Positions 1-9,326 of a stretch of 64,000 nt of DNA are shown here, one piece after another. The translations under genes and the position numbers were made by a program. The stretch is from NCBI GenBank assembly GCA_017550625.1, contig JAFZOL010000062.1, positions 1 through 64,000 of the forward strand, in the 5' to 3' direction. How positions within the stretch are numbered: position 1 is the first letter of the stretch; each line of letters starts with the position of its first letter. The notes beneath the pieces are model-generated. The model saw only the letters and a list, made by a program, of their open reading frames with translations, was not told where the DNA came from and ran no database searches. Source of the stretch: Clostridia bacterium (lineage in GTDB: Bacteria > Bacillota > Clostridia > Oscillospirales > Acutalibacteraceae).

Positions 1-38
1 CGCACCGCAGTGGATGCAATTTTTGTGAAAGACAAGGC

Positions 39-77
39 GCAGGGGTCGGATAATCCTGACGGATATCCGACCCCTGC
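39..77. repeat. Long perfect inverted repeat (hairpin)
   Basis: A 14-base arm, GCAGGGGTCGGATA (39-52), is matched exactly by its reverse complement at 64-77. The 11-base loop can pair further (TCC with GGA). No T-run follows on either strand, so it is not a standard intrinsic terminator. It lies downstream of folK and may end or protect that transcript, or belong to a gene left of the window. The rest of 1-161 shows no gene I can support. Confidence 0.6.
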
Positions 78-161
78 AACACAGTATTTCGCAAATAAGT
101 GCGCCGCTGCGGCATATAAATCCCTAAGTGAGGGCGCCTTCACGGCTTCCGTTTTCTTTTT

Positions 162-617
162 TTATTCGTCCGGCAGGGCGGCGATGGCCTCCTTGACCCG
201 GTCGCCGAGCGGCGTGCCGGCGGTGATCTCGTAAAGCGGGTCGAGCACGAAGCGCCTCTGCCACATGCGCGGGTGCGGCAGAGTCAGCTCGTCGGTATCG
301 CGGGTCTCGCCGCTGTAAAGCAGCAGGTCGATATCGATCACACGCGGGCCGTTTTTGATCGCGCGCACGCGCCCGAGCCCCGCCTCGATGCCGAGGCACA
401 CGCCGAGCAGCGCCTCGGGCGAGAGCGAGGTCTCGATCTCGGCGCAGGCGTTGATGAAATCGGGCTGGTCGGTGTAGCCCCACGGCGCGGTCTTATAGAA
501 CGAACTGATCCTGAGCGGGGTGACGCCCGGAACGAGCGAGAGCGCCTGCCACGCCTTTTTGACGTGAAGGCGGCCGTTGCCGATGTTGGAGCCGAAGCCC
601 AGATACGCTTTGTTCAT
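162..617 (-). CDS. folK: 2-amino-4-hydroxy-6-hydroxymethyldihydropteridine pyrophosphokinase (HPPK)
   Basis: This enzyme transfers pyrophosphate from ATP to 6-hydroxymethyl-dihydropterin, the step before dihydropteroate synthase in folate synthesis; it is cytosolic. The 151-residue protein is of normal family length. It shows the N-terminal GFGSNIGN motif (residues 7-14), the Mg-ATP aspartate motif RVIDIDLLLY (92-101; D95 and D97) and the PHPRMxxRxFVLxPL signature (114-128). The start ATG overlaps the folB stop as ATGA and has a GGAGGG site 7 bases upstream, so the two enzymes are translationally coupled. FolP and FolE are not in the window. Confidence 0.96.
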   Translation of the reverse strand: MNKAYLGFGSNIGNGRLHVKKAWQALSLVPGVTPLRISSFYKTAPWGYTDQPDFINACAEIETSLSPEALLGVCLGIEAGLGRVRAIKNGPRVIDIDLLLYSGETRDTDELTLPHPRMWQRRFVLDPLYEITAGTPLGDRVKEAIAALPDE

Positions 618-976
618 ACTCTTTCCCTCCTGATCTTAACTGCTACGTTGCCGAAGTCCGCCTTGATCGGGGCTTCGGGCTTTTTGACCGTCACGATGAC
701 CGCTTCGATCGGTTCAAACGCTGACAGAACGGCATCGGCGACGGCGTCGGCCGCGCGCTCGATGAGATCGAAGCTTTCGGCGGTGAACGCCGCTGCGGCG
801 GTTTTGACGATCTTCGCGTAGGAGACCGTGTCCTCGAGGCGGTCGGTCTTGCAGGCGGCGGAGAGGTCGGCCTCGCAGACAAGGTCGAGATAGAAATTCT
901 GTCCGTCGCGCTTTTCTTCGGGGTTGACGCCATGGTAGGCGAAGAGCCTCAGGTCTGTGATGATGATCTGATCCAT
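614..976 (-). CDS. folB: Dihydroneopterin aldolase
   Basis: It splits 7,8-dihydroneopterin to 6-hydroxymethyl-dihydropterin and glycolaldehyde, supplying the FolK substrate. The 120-residue protein matches the usual length of the T-fold family. Visible landmarks are FAYHGVNPEE near residues 12-21 (the family catalytic or binding Glu), Tyr53 in the VSYAKI segment, the pterin-anchoring Glu73 in LIERAA and the Lys of VTVKKPEAPI (98-99). A GAAAGGAG site precedes the ATG. It lies directly upstream of folK with a 4-base overlap, a standard folate operon arrangement. Confidence 0.95.
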   Translation of the reverse strand: MDQIIITDLRLFAYHGVNPEEKRDGQNFYLDLVCEADLSAACKTDRLEDTVSYAKIVKTAAAAFTAESFDLIERAADAVADAVLSAFEPIEAVIVTVKKPEAPIKADFGNVAVKIRRERV

Positions 977-1001
977 ATCGGTCTCCTTTCGGGCGGGCGC
1001 G

Positions 1002-2627
1002 TCACGGCTGGAGCGGCACGGGGCGCGCCTCGGTGTCGGATTCGATGCTTAAAAAGTTATTGTGCTCGAAATAGAGCGGGTACATCCTGAGCGGGCGGCA
1101 GAAATCTGCGACGGGCACGAAGAGCTGCCCCTCTGAAAGGCGCAGGCAGGGGCCCGCCATTTCGTGTTCGCCGTCCTTTGTCCACATCACGCTGCTGTTT
1201 TCGGTGAATTCGGCGAACCTGCCGTAGATCTCGGCGCGGATGCGCCCGGGGCCGCGCACGGTCGTGCCGCCGGTGAAGGACATCACGGCGCCGGGGCAGA
1301 CATACCACAGGCCGCCGAGCTTCACGGGCAGGAGGTGCTCGCCGCACATGCCGAGGTCGTAACCCTTGTATTTAAGGCGCGGCCGGTTATACACCGGGGC
1401 GGGATCGACGGGGGTGATGAGGTCCTTTTCCTTGTCGATCACGCAGTCGTCTACGAGGCGGCCGTCCTCCGTGAAAGCGCGCAGGCGCAGGCGGGGGCCG
1501 TCGACGTCCACGAGGGTGTACATCGAGAGCTCCTCTTCGTGGCAGTAGGTCTTGGCGTTCCAGACCTTCGGCACCACGCGCGTGCCGGGCGGGTTGCGCG
1601 CGCCGGAGCCGACGTTGTAGTGGACGGCGCCTTGACTCGGGCGGTCGTAGAGCCCGTCGCCGCGCCGCGGATACGAGCGGGCGAACGAGTGCTCGTGGCC
1701 CGAGAACACGAGGTCGCAGCGGTCCATGCCCGTTTTGAGCGAGGGCCAGGTGTCGGCGTTTTCGATCGTGGGGCCGGCGTAGCAGACCGGGAAATGGTGG
1801 ACCGCGATCTTCCACGTTTTGTCCGTGCGCGTCATCTCGTCGAGAAGCCACGCGTTCATCTCGTCGTAGCCCGAGGTGCCGAGCACGCAGAAATGCGTAT
1901 CTCCGTAATCGAAAGCGTAGTTCGCGACCTGCCAACCGGCGGGGCCGTTCTCGTTGTAGGAATGGCGGAGCATGTTGGTGAAGTAGGTGGCGTGCTCGGA
2001 ATAGTATTTGCCCGTGAAGGTGAAGTAATCCTCAAACCCCATGTCGTCGTGGTTGCCCATCGCGAACATGATCGGGATCGATTCGGAAATCCCCTTGAGC
2101 CCGTTGAAGAGGCCCGTCCACTGGACGTCGGTCTGGCCGCAGTTGGTGTTGTCGCCGGCCGTGAGGATGAAATCGGCCTCGGGGTGCTTTTGCAGCGTCT
2201 GTTTCAGGAAGTCGCCGACGAAGGCATAGTCCGCGGGAGGCTCGGGCCCGCCGGTCTGGATGTCAGCGACGACGATAAAAGAGAAGCGCGAAGGATTCTC
2301 TTTGAGCGAGCGGAAGCGGCAGACGGGACTGCGATGCGCGTCGTCGCCGACGGTATACTCATATTCCGTTTCGGGAGAGAGCGGTTTTAAGTCGCAGAAG
2401 AAAAAGCGGTTTTCGTCGAGGTCGGTTTCGAAGTCGACGGGCACGGCGTCAACGCGGGTCCACTCCCCCGCCCCGACGGGGCGGAAAAGGGCGTAGCCGG
2501 TTGTGACGTCGGGGCTGACGCGCCAGCGGACGGCCATCTGCTTCGCGGGGTCGCCCCGCATCGACAGCATGATCTGGTCGGGCTCCGGCGAAGAGCCGCG
2601 AAGGGCCTTCCATTCGGTTTTCGTCAT
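1002..2627 (-). CDS. Purple-acid-phosphatase-like metallophosphoesterase with C-terminal stalk-like domain
   Basis: This is a probable binuclear-metal phosphohydrolase; its substrate is unknown. Residues about 10-110 form a fibronectin/PAP N-terminal domain (VRWRVSP, LSPETEYEYTVG). The calcineurin-like core follows with D122, AGDN (157-160), GNHD (191-194), VHHFP (276-280) and GHEH (310-313). The last ~110 residues resemble the stalk domain of copper-amine-oxidase-N type proteins (LRLSEGQLFVPVADFCRPL). I place the start at 2627 because it overlaps the MATE stop as ATGA and has an AAAGGAGG site; a longer in-frame start at 2717 has no such support. There is no signal peptide, which is odd because these domains are usually extracytoplasmic. 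Confidence 0.82.
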   Translation of the reverse strand: MTKTEWKALRGSSPEPDQIMLSMRGDPAKQMAVRWRVSPDVTTGYALFRPVGAGEWTRVDAVPVDFETDLDENRFFFCDLKPLSPETEYEYTVGDDAHRSPVCRFRSLKENPSRFSFIVVADIQTGGPEPPADYAFVGDFLKQTLQKHPEADFILTAGDNTNCGQTDVQWTGLFNGLKGISESIPIMFAMGNHDDMGFEDYFTFTGKYYSEHATYFTNMLRHSYNENGPAGWQVANYAFDYGDTHFCVLGTSGYDEMNAWLLDEMTRTDKTWKIAVHHFPVCYAGPTIENADTWPSLKTGMDRCDLVFSGHEHSFARSYPRRGDGLYDRPSQGAVHYNVGSGARNPPGTRVVPKVWNAKTYCHEEELSMYTLVDVDGPRLRLRAFTEDGRLVDDCVIDKEKDLITPVDPAPVYNRPRLKYKGYDLGMCGEHLLPVKLGGLWYVCPGAVMSFTGGTTVRGPGRIRAEIYGRFAEFTENSSVMWTKDGEHEMAGPCLRLSEGQLFVPVADFCRPLRMYPLYFEHNNFLSIESDTEARPVPLQP

Positions 2628-4030
2628 ACAGCGGCCTCCTTTCGGGCGATCTCGGCGGCGGCTCTTTTGAGCTTGCGCGTTTCGGGGATCATGAGCGGGA
2701 ACGCGATGAGGATACACAGGACGTCCGAGAGCGGCTGCGCCAGCAGCGCGCCCTCAAGCCCGAACACGCGGGGCAAAATGAGAATCAGCGGGATGAACGT
2801 GAGCCCCTGCCGCGCGACCGCAAGGATCGTGGCTTTGAGCGACGCGCCGAGGTTCTGCATCATCATGGAGCCGGTGAGGTAATACGCCGAGAAGATGAGC
2901 GGGACAAGCTGGTACCTGAGCGCGCGCACGCCGATGTCGACGGCGCCGCCCGACACGAACCGCGGCAAGATCTGCGGGGCGAAGGGAACGCCGATCAGGG
3001 CGCCGACGACGTAAACGCCGGTGGACAGCAGCACCGCCTTATAGAACGCCGAGAGCACGCGGTCGATCTTGCCCGCCCCGTAATTCATGCCGCAGATGGG
3101 CTGGAAGCCCTGCCCGATGCCGATCACGATCGACGAGACGATCATGGTGATGCGCCCGATCACCGACATGGCGGCGATGGCGTCGTCGCCGAAGCCGCCG
3201 GCAGCGGCATCCGCCCCGTAGCCCTTGAGGGCGTAGTTGAGCAGAATGGTGGCGACCGAGCCGATGATCTGCCGCGCGAACGACGGGAAGCCGCCGCGCA
3301 GGAGCTCGGTGATCCTTCCCCACGTGGGGGCGAAGCAGCGGGGCTTCATCGGGAGGTTGCCGCCCGTGAAGGTGAGGATCAACAGCAGCACGAAGCTGAG
3401 CGTCTGCCCCACGAGGGTGGCGACGCCCGCCCCCGACACGCCGAGGTGCGGGATGAGGACGGGGTCGAGCCCCATGTTGAGCACCGCGCCCACGCCGAGG
3501 CCCACCATGCCGTGCCGGGCGTTGCCCTGAAAGCGCAACTGGTTGTTCATGGTGAGGGCGGCGCACTGGAAGGGTGCGGCGATCAGGATGAAGCGGAGAT
3601 AGTCCCTCGCGTAAGGCAGGATGGTGGGGGTGGAGCCGAGGAACGTTGCGAGCTCGTCGAGGAAGATGAGGCCGAAGACGGAAATGACGAGCCCCGTGAG
3701 AAACGACAGCCCCACGCCCGTGACGGCCATTTTTTGAGCGTCGTCGTAAAACTTTTTGCCGAGCTGCCGCGAGATGTAGTTGCCCGAGCCGTGGCCGAAC
3801 ATGAAGCCGAACGCCTGCAGGATCGCCATAAACGAGAAAATGACCCCTATGCTCCCCACGGCGGCGTTCGTGCCGTTTTGTTTGTCGATCGAGGAGACGA
3901 AATAGGAGTCGGCGGCGTTGTAGATCGCCGAGATGAGCATGGAGACCACCGCCGGTGCGCTCATCCTGAGCAGCAGGGGCAGCACCGGGCTGGTGGTCAT
4001 TTTGATGAATTTCGCTTCTTTTTTATCCAT
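2624..4030 (-). CDS. MATE-family multidrug/toxin exporter
   Basis: This is a 468-residue polytopic membrane protein with about 12 hydrophobic segments in two halves, as in the NorM/DinF-type MATE family, which exports drugs or metabolites against Na+ or H+. The N-terminal TTSPVLPLLLRMSAPAVVSMLISAIYNAADSYF region is typical: an entry motif followed by YNxxDxxF. A related pattern recurs in the second half (GFPSFARQIIGSVATILLNYAL). The start follows the lipoprotein stop by four bases and has only a weak ribosome site, so it is probably translated by coupling. The substrate cannot be read from sequence. Confidence 0.9.
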   Translation of the reverse strand: MDKKEAKFIKMTTSPVLPLLLRMSAPAVVSMLISAIYNAADSYFVSSIDKQNGTNAAVGSIGVIFSFMAILQAFGFMFGHGSGNYISRQLGKKFYDDAQKMAVTGVGLSFLTGLVISVFGLIFLDELATFLGSTPTILPYARDYLRFILIAAPFQCAALTMNNQLRFQGNARHGMVGLGVGAVLNMGLDPVLIPHLGVSGAGVATLVGQTLSFVLLLILTFTGGNLPMKPRCFAPTWGRITELLRGGFPSFARQIIGSVATILLNYALKGYGADAAAGGFGDDAIAAMSVIGRITMIVSSIVIGIGQGFQPICGMNYGAGKIDRVLSAFYKAVLLSTGVYVVGALIGVPFAPQILPRFVSGGAVDIGVRALRYQLVPLIFSAYYLTGSMMMQNLGASLKATILAVARQGLTFIPLILILPRVFGLEGALLAQPLSDVLCILIAFPLMIPETRKLKRAAAEIARKEAAV

Positions 4031-4034
4031 CGGG

Positions 4035-4643
4035 TCAGGCCTTGACCGGGATGGCGAATTCGACAGTCACGTCGGGCATATTGGCGGTCTCGACGCCGGA
4101 CTGGTCAACGCCGACCTGAAACGCCGAAATCTCGAGATCCGCGCGCACCTCGGTTTCGGTCGCGCTCGGGTCGAGCTTGAAGGTCAGCTCGAGGAGCGTG
4201 ACGTCGTCGAGATCGACCGTTTCGAGCGTGTAGGCGAAGAACAGCACGCCGCGTGTGGTGTTGTTGCTCTCGAAATGGAGATCCTGCACATTGCAGGTAT
4301 TCATCTCCACGAGCTCGAGGGCGTCATCAAACGGGACGACGAGGTTGAAGCACGCTACTTTTTTCGCGTCCTTCACGTGATAAGAGACCTTGAACGTGCC
4401 GCCGGGCGCGACGAAGGCGCAGTCGGACGTGACGGTGAACACGGGGCGCTCGGGAATGCCCTCGAACGCTCTCGAGAGCGCCTCGGAGCCCGCAAGATCA
4501 GGCTGGGCCGTCGCGGAGCGCATGAGCGTGGCGTCCTCGGGGACATCGGCGTTCCCGCTCACGGCGGGGTCGTCCGACCCGCAGCCGGAGAGCGCGAAGA
4601 GCGCCAGAAGGACCGCAAGGACAAGCGCGATCGTTTTTTTCAT
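4035..4643 (-). CDS. Lipoprotein with a cohesin-like domain
   Basis: This 202-residue protein has a signal peptide and lipobox LSGC, so Cys21 should be lipidated and the protein membrane-anchored outside the cell. Residues about 65-200 look like a cohesin/carbohydrate-binding beta-sandwich: APGGTFKVSYHVKD, then CFNLVVPFDDALELVEM, FFAYTLETVDLDDVTLLELTFKLDPSA and a final TVEFAIPV strand. Cohesins bind dockerins in cellulosomes, but similar single domains also occur as stand-alone surface proteins. No dockerin protein is encoded here. It sits between rpoD and the MATE gene on the same strand, with a GGAGG site before the ATG. The fold assignment is by pattern only. Confidence 0.65.
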   Translation of the reverse strand: MKKTIALVLAVLLALFALSGCGSDDPAVSGNADVPEDATLMRSATAQPDLAGSEALSRAFEGIPERPVFTVTSDCAFVAPGGTFKVSYHVKDAKKVACFNLVVPFDDALELVEMNTCNVQDLHFESNNTTRGVLFFAYTLETVDLDDVTLLELTFKLDPSATETEVRADLEISAFQVGVDQSGVETANMPDVTVEFAIPVKA

Positions 4644-4661
4644 GACGGGACCTCCGTTTTA

Positions 4662-5750
<1,089 letters not shown>

Positions 5751-5812
5751 TTTACACCCTCCGTATATGTGCTCGGCGCGATAAGCGCCGGTTTGTCCTG
5801 TACTGACCGAGG

Positions 5813-7588
5813 TCACGCCTCGGGCTTGTTTTTGCGTTTGCGCAGTTCTTCGAGGCGGCGCATGAATTCCTCATCCGTCATGTCTTTCGCTTCGCCGAAA
5901 GAGAGCTTCTGCTTTTCCTCAAGCAGCGTGTTGATGCAGCCCTCGTATTCCGCGGGCGTGCCGGCGATCTTATCGCGGTTCGTATAGAGATACGACAATA
6001 GGTTCACCGTATCGTCGGGCGCGTCGGCCGAGAACGCCGCCATCTCGATGGAGTGCCCCTCTTCGATGCGCCTGCCGAGCCCCTCGTAGAGCGCGCGGTT
6101 GACCTTGGTGATGAAGTCCTCCGGCGACAGGCGCGAACGGAAGCGCTTGTAGTAGTCGGGGTTCTGAAGGAGCGAGGTGAGGATCGTCTCCTCCGCCTTC
6201 GCCGCCCTGAGGTATCTCGAGCGCTCGGGGTTCGGGATGCGCGGGTCGTTGCCCGCGGCGCGGTCGGCGTCCTGCCGGAACGCCTCGCGCGATTCGGTGT
6301 TTTTCACCCGGCGGCTCTGGCGCTCGGTCTCGCGTCGGAGCGCGTCGCGCGTGACGCCGAGGTCCGACGCGACCTTGCCGATGTAGACGTCGCGCTCGAC
6401 GGGGCTCGTAACCGACGCGAGCACGGCGGCCGCCTCTTTGAGGTAAGAGGACTTGCCGTCGGCGGTGGTGAGGTCGTATTTCTTCTGGGCGAGGCCGAGT
6501 TTATATTCGGTCTCGTTCGGGGCGGTTTTGATGATCTGCTCGATGCGCCCCGCGCCCTCGGTCTTGATGATCTCGTCGGGGTCCTTGCCGCCCTCGAGCT
6601 TCATTACGCGCACCTTCATGGGGGCGTTCTGCAGCATGCGCATGGCGCGCGCGGTGGCCCTTTGCCCCGCCTCGTCCGCGTCGAACGATAAAAGGAGCTC
6701 GTCGCAGTAGCGCGACAGGAGGCTCACCTGCTGGGCCGTGAACGCGGTGCCGAGCGCCGCCACGGCGTTCGGAAAGCCCGCCTGGTGCATGGCGATGACG
6801 TCCATGTAGCCCTCGCACAAAATGAGCGTGCGGCCCTTTTCGTTTTTCGCGAGGTTCAACGCGTAGATGCCGTCGCCCTTTTTATAGACAACGGTGTCGG
6901 ACGTGTTGACGTATTTCGGCTTCGAGTCGTCGAGCACGCGGCCGCCGAACGCCACGACGTTATTTCTGAGATCCACGATCGGGATCATGAGGCGGTTGCG
7001 GAAGAGGTCGTAATAATGCCCTTTTGCCGAGCGCCGCGCGAGGAAGAACGCCTCGAGCTCGCCGCCCGTGAAGCCCTTCGAGAACATGTGCCTGGTGAGA
7101 GCGTCCCAGCTGTCGGGCGCGTAGCCGAGGCCGAACTTCTGCACCGTTTCGGGCGAGAGCCCGCGCTTTTCGAGGTACTGCCGCGCCCCCGCCCCGGCGG
7201 GCGTGCGCAGGGCGTTATAGAAGAAGCGCGCGGCCTCGCGGTTGGCTTCGTAACACCGGCGGCGGAGCCTCATGGCCTCGTCGTCGGCCCCGTCGTCGGG
7301 CATCTGCATGCCGACGCGCTCGCAAAGGAACTTGACGGCCTCGGTGAAGCTCAGGTTCTCGATACGCTGCACGAACGTGATGCCGCTGCCGCCCACGCCG
7401 CAGCCGAAGCAGTAAAACGACCAGTTTTCGGGATATATGACAAAGGACGGCGTTTTCTCGCTGTGGAAGGGGCAAAGACACGTGGGGTTGCGCGACCCGC
7501 GGTGGCGGATCTCGGCGTAATGCCCCACGAGCTCCTCAATGTCCACGCGGGATCTGAGCTCGTCCAGAAAATCTTCGCTGAAACGCAT
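5813..7588 (-). CDS. dnaG: DNA primase
   Basis: It makes the RNA primers for lagging-strand synthesis and works with the replicative helicase. The 591-residue protein has the CHC2 zinc ribbon near the N-terminus (C39, H42, C60, C63), the RNA polymerase core, a TOPRIM segment with [15 protein letters not shown] and [11 protein letters not shown], and a C-terminal helicase-interaction domain after about residue 430. The ATG has an AAAGGAGGG site. It lies 62 bases upstream of rpoD on the same strand and is almost certainly cotranscribed with it. Confidence 0.97.
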   Translation of the reverse strand: MRFSEDFLDELRSRVDIEELVGHYAEIRHRGSRNPTCLCPFHSEKTPSFVIYPENWSFYCFGCGVGGSGITFVQRIENLSFTEAVKFLCERVGMQMPDDGADDEAMRLRRRCYEANREAARFFYNALRTPAGAGARQYLEKRGLSPETVQKFGLGYAPDSWDALTRHMFSKGFTGGELEAFFLARRSAKGHYYDLFRNRLMIPIVDLRNNVVAFGGRVLDDSKPKYVNTSDTVVYKKGDGIYALNLAKNEKGRTLILCEGYMDVIAMHQAGFPNAVAALGTAFTAQQVSLLSRYCDELLLSFDADEAGQRATARAMRMLQNAPMKVRVMKLEGGKDPDEIIKTEGAGRIEQIIKTAPNETEYKLGLAQKKYDLTTADGKSSYLKEAAAVLASVTSPVERDVYIGKVASDLGVTRDALRRETERQSRRVKNTESREAFRQDADRAAGNDPRIPNPERSRYLRAAKAEETILTSLLQNPDYYKRFRSRLSPEDFITKVNRALYEGLGRRIEEGHSIEMAAFSADAPDDTVNLLSYLYTNRDKIAGTPAEYEGCINTLLEEKQKLSFGEAKDMTDEEFMRRLEELRKRKNKPEA

Positions 7589-7624
7589 TTTTGCCCTCCT
7601 TTCGTCCTTTTTTTCGCTTTCATT

Positions 7625-7653
7625 AGTATATACGCTGGTTTCGGCGAAAATAC
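7625..7653 (-). promoter_or_regulatory. Possible promoter for dnaG-rpoD
   Basis: A good -10 (TATACT, complement of 7625-7630) lies 37 bases upstream of the dnaG start. The -35 position 17 bases further up (7648-7653, GTATTT) is poor, so this is a weak candidate. Confidence 0.35.
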
Positions 7654-7658
7654 TTTTT

Positions 7659-8267
7659 TTATTTTTCGCCGTTTTTCTCCGCGGGCAGGTAGAACGTCTG
7701 CTTCGGCCCCGTGTCGTTCATGAGAAGGTCGGGGGAACGGAAACGCGTGAGCAGTAGGAACGTATCGTAGAGGTCGCCGACGCAGCTGCCGACGTGCACC
7801 GAAAAGAGCAGCGTGAAAACGAGGCGCGGCACTTCGTTTCGGAAAAACACGATCCCTGCGCCGAACAGCACGCCGAACACCGTGAAGGGGGCGAGGAGCG
7901 TGATGAGCGCCGTGCGGCGGTAGGAATAGATCGACGGCACGCCGCAGAACGCCGCGCCGAGCGAGATGCCGAACGTGAGCTTCTGCTTCGTGAGGATCTT
8001 ATACGCCGCGCCGTGCACGAGTTCGTGCAGCGGGATATATGCGAGCATGCCGCACAAAAGGGCGGCGTTCGCCGCGAGCAGCGCGCCGGAGCGGAAAAGC
8101 CCGGCAAGATCGGGGCGCAGCACGGCCCAGAACCCGGCGATGAGGGCGAGGGCGATCAGCGTGCCGACGACGTTTAAGAGGATCACTGTCTTTTTGGCTT
8201 TGGCGTCCACCGTGAACACGGGGACGTAGCCCGCCGGAAGGACGGGCTCGAAGGTCGGTTTTTTCAT
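7659..8267 (-). CDS. DUF3267-type membrane protein with HExxH zinc-protease motif
   Basis: This 202-residue protein has roughly four or five membrane segments (about 28-50, 60-80, 110-140 and 145-170). A HELVHG motif at residues 81-86 sits at the edge of a membrane helix, as in the DUF3267/YhaP-like putative zincin family. The motif suggests an intramembrane or membrane-facing metalloprotease, but no substrate is known. The start at 8267 overlaps the stop of the upstream YigZ gene as ATGA. It is the last gene of the rpmE-side cluster, and its end runs into a weak GGCGAAAA/TTTTCGCC hairpin just before the dnaG promoter region. Confidence 0.75.
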   Translation of the reverse strand: MKKPTFEPVLPAGYVPVFTVDAKAKKTVILLNVVGTLIALALIAGFWAVLRPDLAGLFRSGALLAANAALLCGMLAYIPLHELVHGAAYKILTKQKLTFGISLGAAFCGVPSIYSYRRTALITLLAPFTVFGVLFGAGIVFFRNEVPRLVFTLLFSVHVGSCVGDLYDTFLLLTRFRSPDLLMNDTGPKQTFYLPAEKNGEK

Positions 8268-8908
8268 GGGGTCTCCTCCGCGGGGAAGGCGTCGTATTTT
8301 TCGCCGGTTTTGATCGCCGCGACGGCGCCGTTCGTAAGGTCGGTGATCGCGAGCGAGAAGGCGGCGGCCTTTTCTTCCGGCAGGCGCAGGCAAAAGCGCA
8401 CGGCGTCGGCGAAATCGGTGCTCTCGACGATGCCGCCGTAAGATGAAATGAGCCGCTCTGCCCTTTCATAATAATTATACGGGAACGATACGTCGAAAAC
8501 GGTACACGGGCACATTTTGACGACGCCCGCCGCCTCGACGGCGAGCTTCGCCCCCTCGGTGTAGGCGCGCACGAGCCCGCCGGTGCCGAGAAGGATCCCG
8601 CCGAAATAGCGCGTGACCACGATCACCGCGTCCGTGAGCGGACGGGCGGGGGCGCGCAGCACGTCGAGCACCGGCTTGCCCGCCGTGCCCGAGGGCTCGC
8701 CGTCGTCGGAAAAGCGGGCGTATTCGGGCTCGCGCACGGCGTAGGCGAACACGTTGTGGCGCGCGTCGGGAAACTCGCGGCGGATCTCGTTCACGAAGGC
8801 GATCGCCTCTTCATTCGAAGAAACGGGCGCCGCCGTGCCGATGAAGCGCGAGCGGTTGACCGTGAATTCGGCGCGGGCGCGTTTTTGCAGGGTCAGATAG
8901 TCTGTCAT
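8264..8908 (-). CDS. YigZ/IMPACT-family protein
   Basis: This 214-residue protein is in the IMPACT/YigZ family, which is associated with translation or proline peptidase regulation without a firmly known reaction. It carries the diagnostic N-terminal IMPACT core: NRSRFIG near residue 18, then FPDARHNVFAYAV, SDDGEPSGTAGKPVLDVL and VVTRYFGGILLGTGGLVRAY. The C-terminal ~70 residues form the ferredoxin-like DUF1949 domain. The start at 8908 is supported by a GGGAGGGG site just upstream; a longer frame reaches into the rpmE region without support. It is translationally coupled to the DUF3267 gene. Confidence 0.9.
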   Translation of the reverse strand: MTDYLTLQKRARAEFTVNRSRFIGTAAPVSSNEEAIAFVNEIRREFPDARHNVFAYAVREPEYARFSDDGEPSGTAGKPVLDVLRAPARPLTDAVIVVTRYFGGILLGTGGLVRAYTEGAKLAVEAAGVVKMCPCTVFDVSFPYNYYERAERLISSYGGIVESTDFADAVRFCLRLPEEKAAAFSLAITDLTNGAVAAIKTGEKYDAFPAEETP

Positions 8909-8925
8909 GGGCCCCTCCCTGATAA

Positions 8926-8962
8926 AGAAAAAATTGACCGGGCGACGTTCAGCCGCCCGATC
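8926..8962 (-). terminator. Intrinsic terminator of rpmE
   Basis: Immediately downstream of the rpmE stop, the arms at 8954-8962 and 8936-8944 form a 9-base-pair stem (GATCGGGCG with CGCCCGGTC in the RNA). It is followed on the minus strand by CAATTTTTTC. It separates rpmE from the YigZ gene. Confidence 0.8.
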
Positions 8963-8972
8963 CCGTTGATTC

Positions 8973-9182
8973 TCAGTCGTTGGAAATATTATAACGCTTC
9001 TTGAATCTGTCAACACGTCCGCCCGTATCAACGAGCTTCTGCTTGCCGGTGAAGAACGGATGGCAGTTGGAGCAGATATCGACACGCAGTTCCTTGCCTT
9101 TGGTGGAACGGGTCTCGAAGGTCGCGCCGCAAGCGCATCTGACCGTGCAAGTCTCATAGTTGGGATGGATTCCCTGCTTCAT
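8973..9182 (-). CDS. rpmE: 50S ribosomal protein L31 (zinc-binding form)
   Basis: This 69-residue large-subunit protein begins [12 protein letters not shown], the canonical L31 start. It keeps the zinc ligands as a CxC pair (RCACG) and a CxxC pair (ICSNC), so this is the zinc-bound (C+) form used when zinc is ample. The [22 protein letters not shown] ending is typical. I prefer the ATG at 9182, which has an AGAGGTGA site about 8 bases upstream; an in-frame GTG at 9194 sits on top of that site. It has its own promoter and terminator. Confidence 0.95.
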   Translation of the reverse strand: MKQGIHPNYETCTVRCACGATFETRSTKGKELRVDICSNCHPFFTGKQKLVDTGGRVDRFKKRYNISND

Positions 9183-9269
9183 AATATTTTTCACCTCTTT
9201 CGCTTGTTTTTACCGACATATAAAAACAGTCGAAATACTCTTACATATTTCCGCTTAAATAGTGAAGCT

Positions 9270-9298
9270 ATTTTAACACGGGGAAATACGGATGTCAA
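9270..9298 (-). promoter_or_regulatory. Sigma-A promoter for rpmE
   Basis: A consensus -35 TTGACA (complement of 9293-9298) is separated by exactly 17 bases from -10 TAAAAT (complement of 9270-9275). Transcription should start near 9263, leaving an untranslated leader of about 80 bases that could carry regulation by L31, though I see only a short CGAC/GTCG stem in it. Confidence 0.85.
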
Positions 9299-9326
9299 GC
9301 GTTTTTTCGGCTTTTTTCAGGCTTTT

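Noticed and set aside
10..234. 74-codon plus frame at the left edge
   Set aside because: It crosses the inverted repeat and the 3' end of folK, has no ribosome site and no recognisable product.
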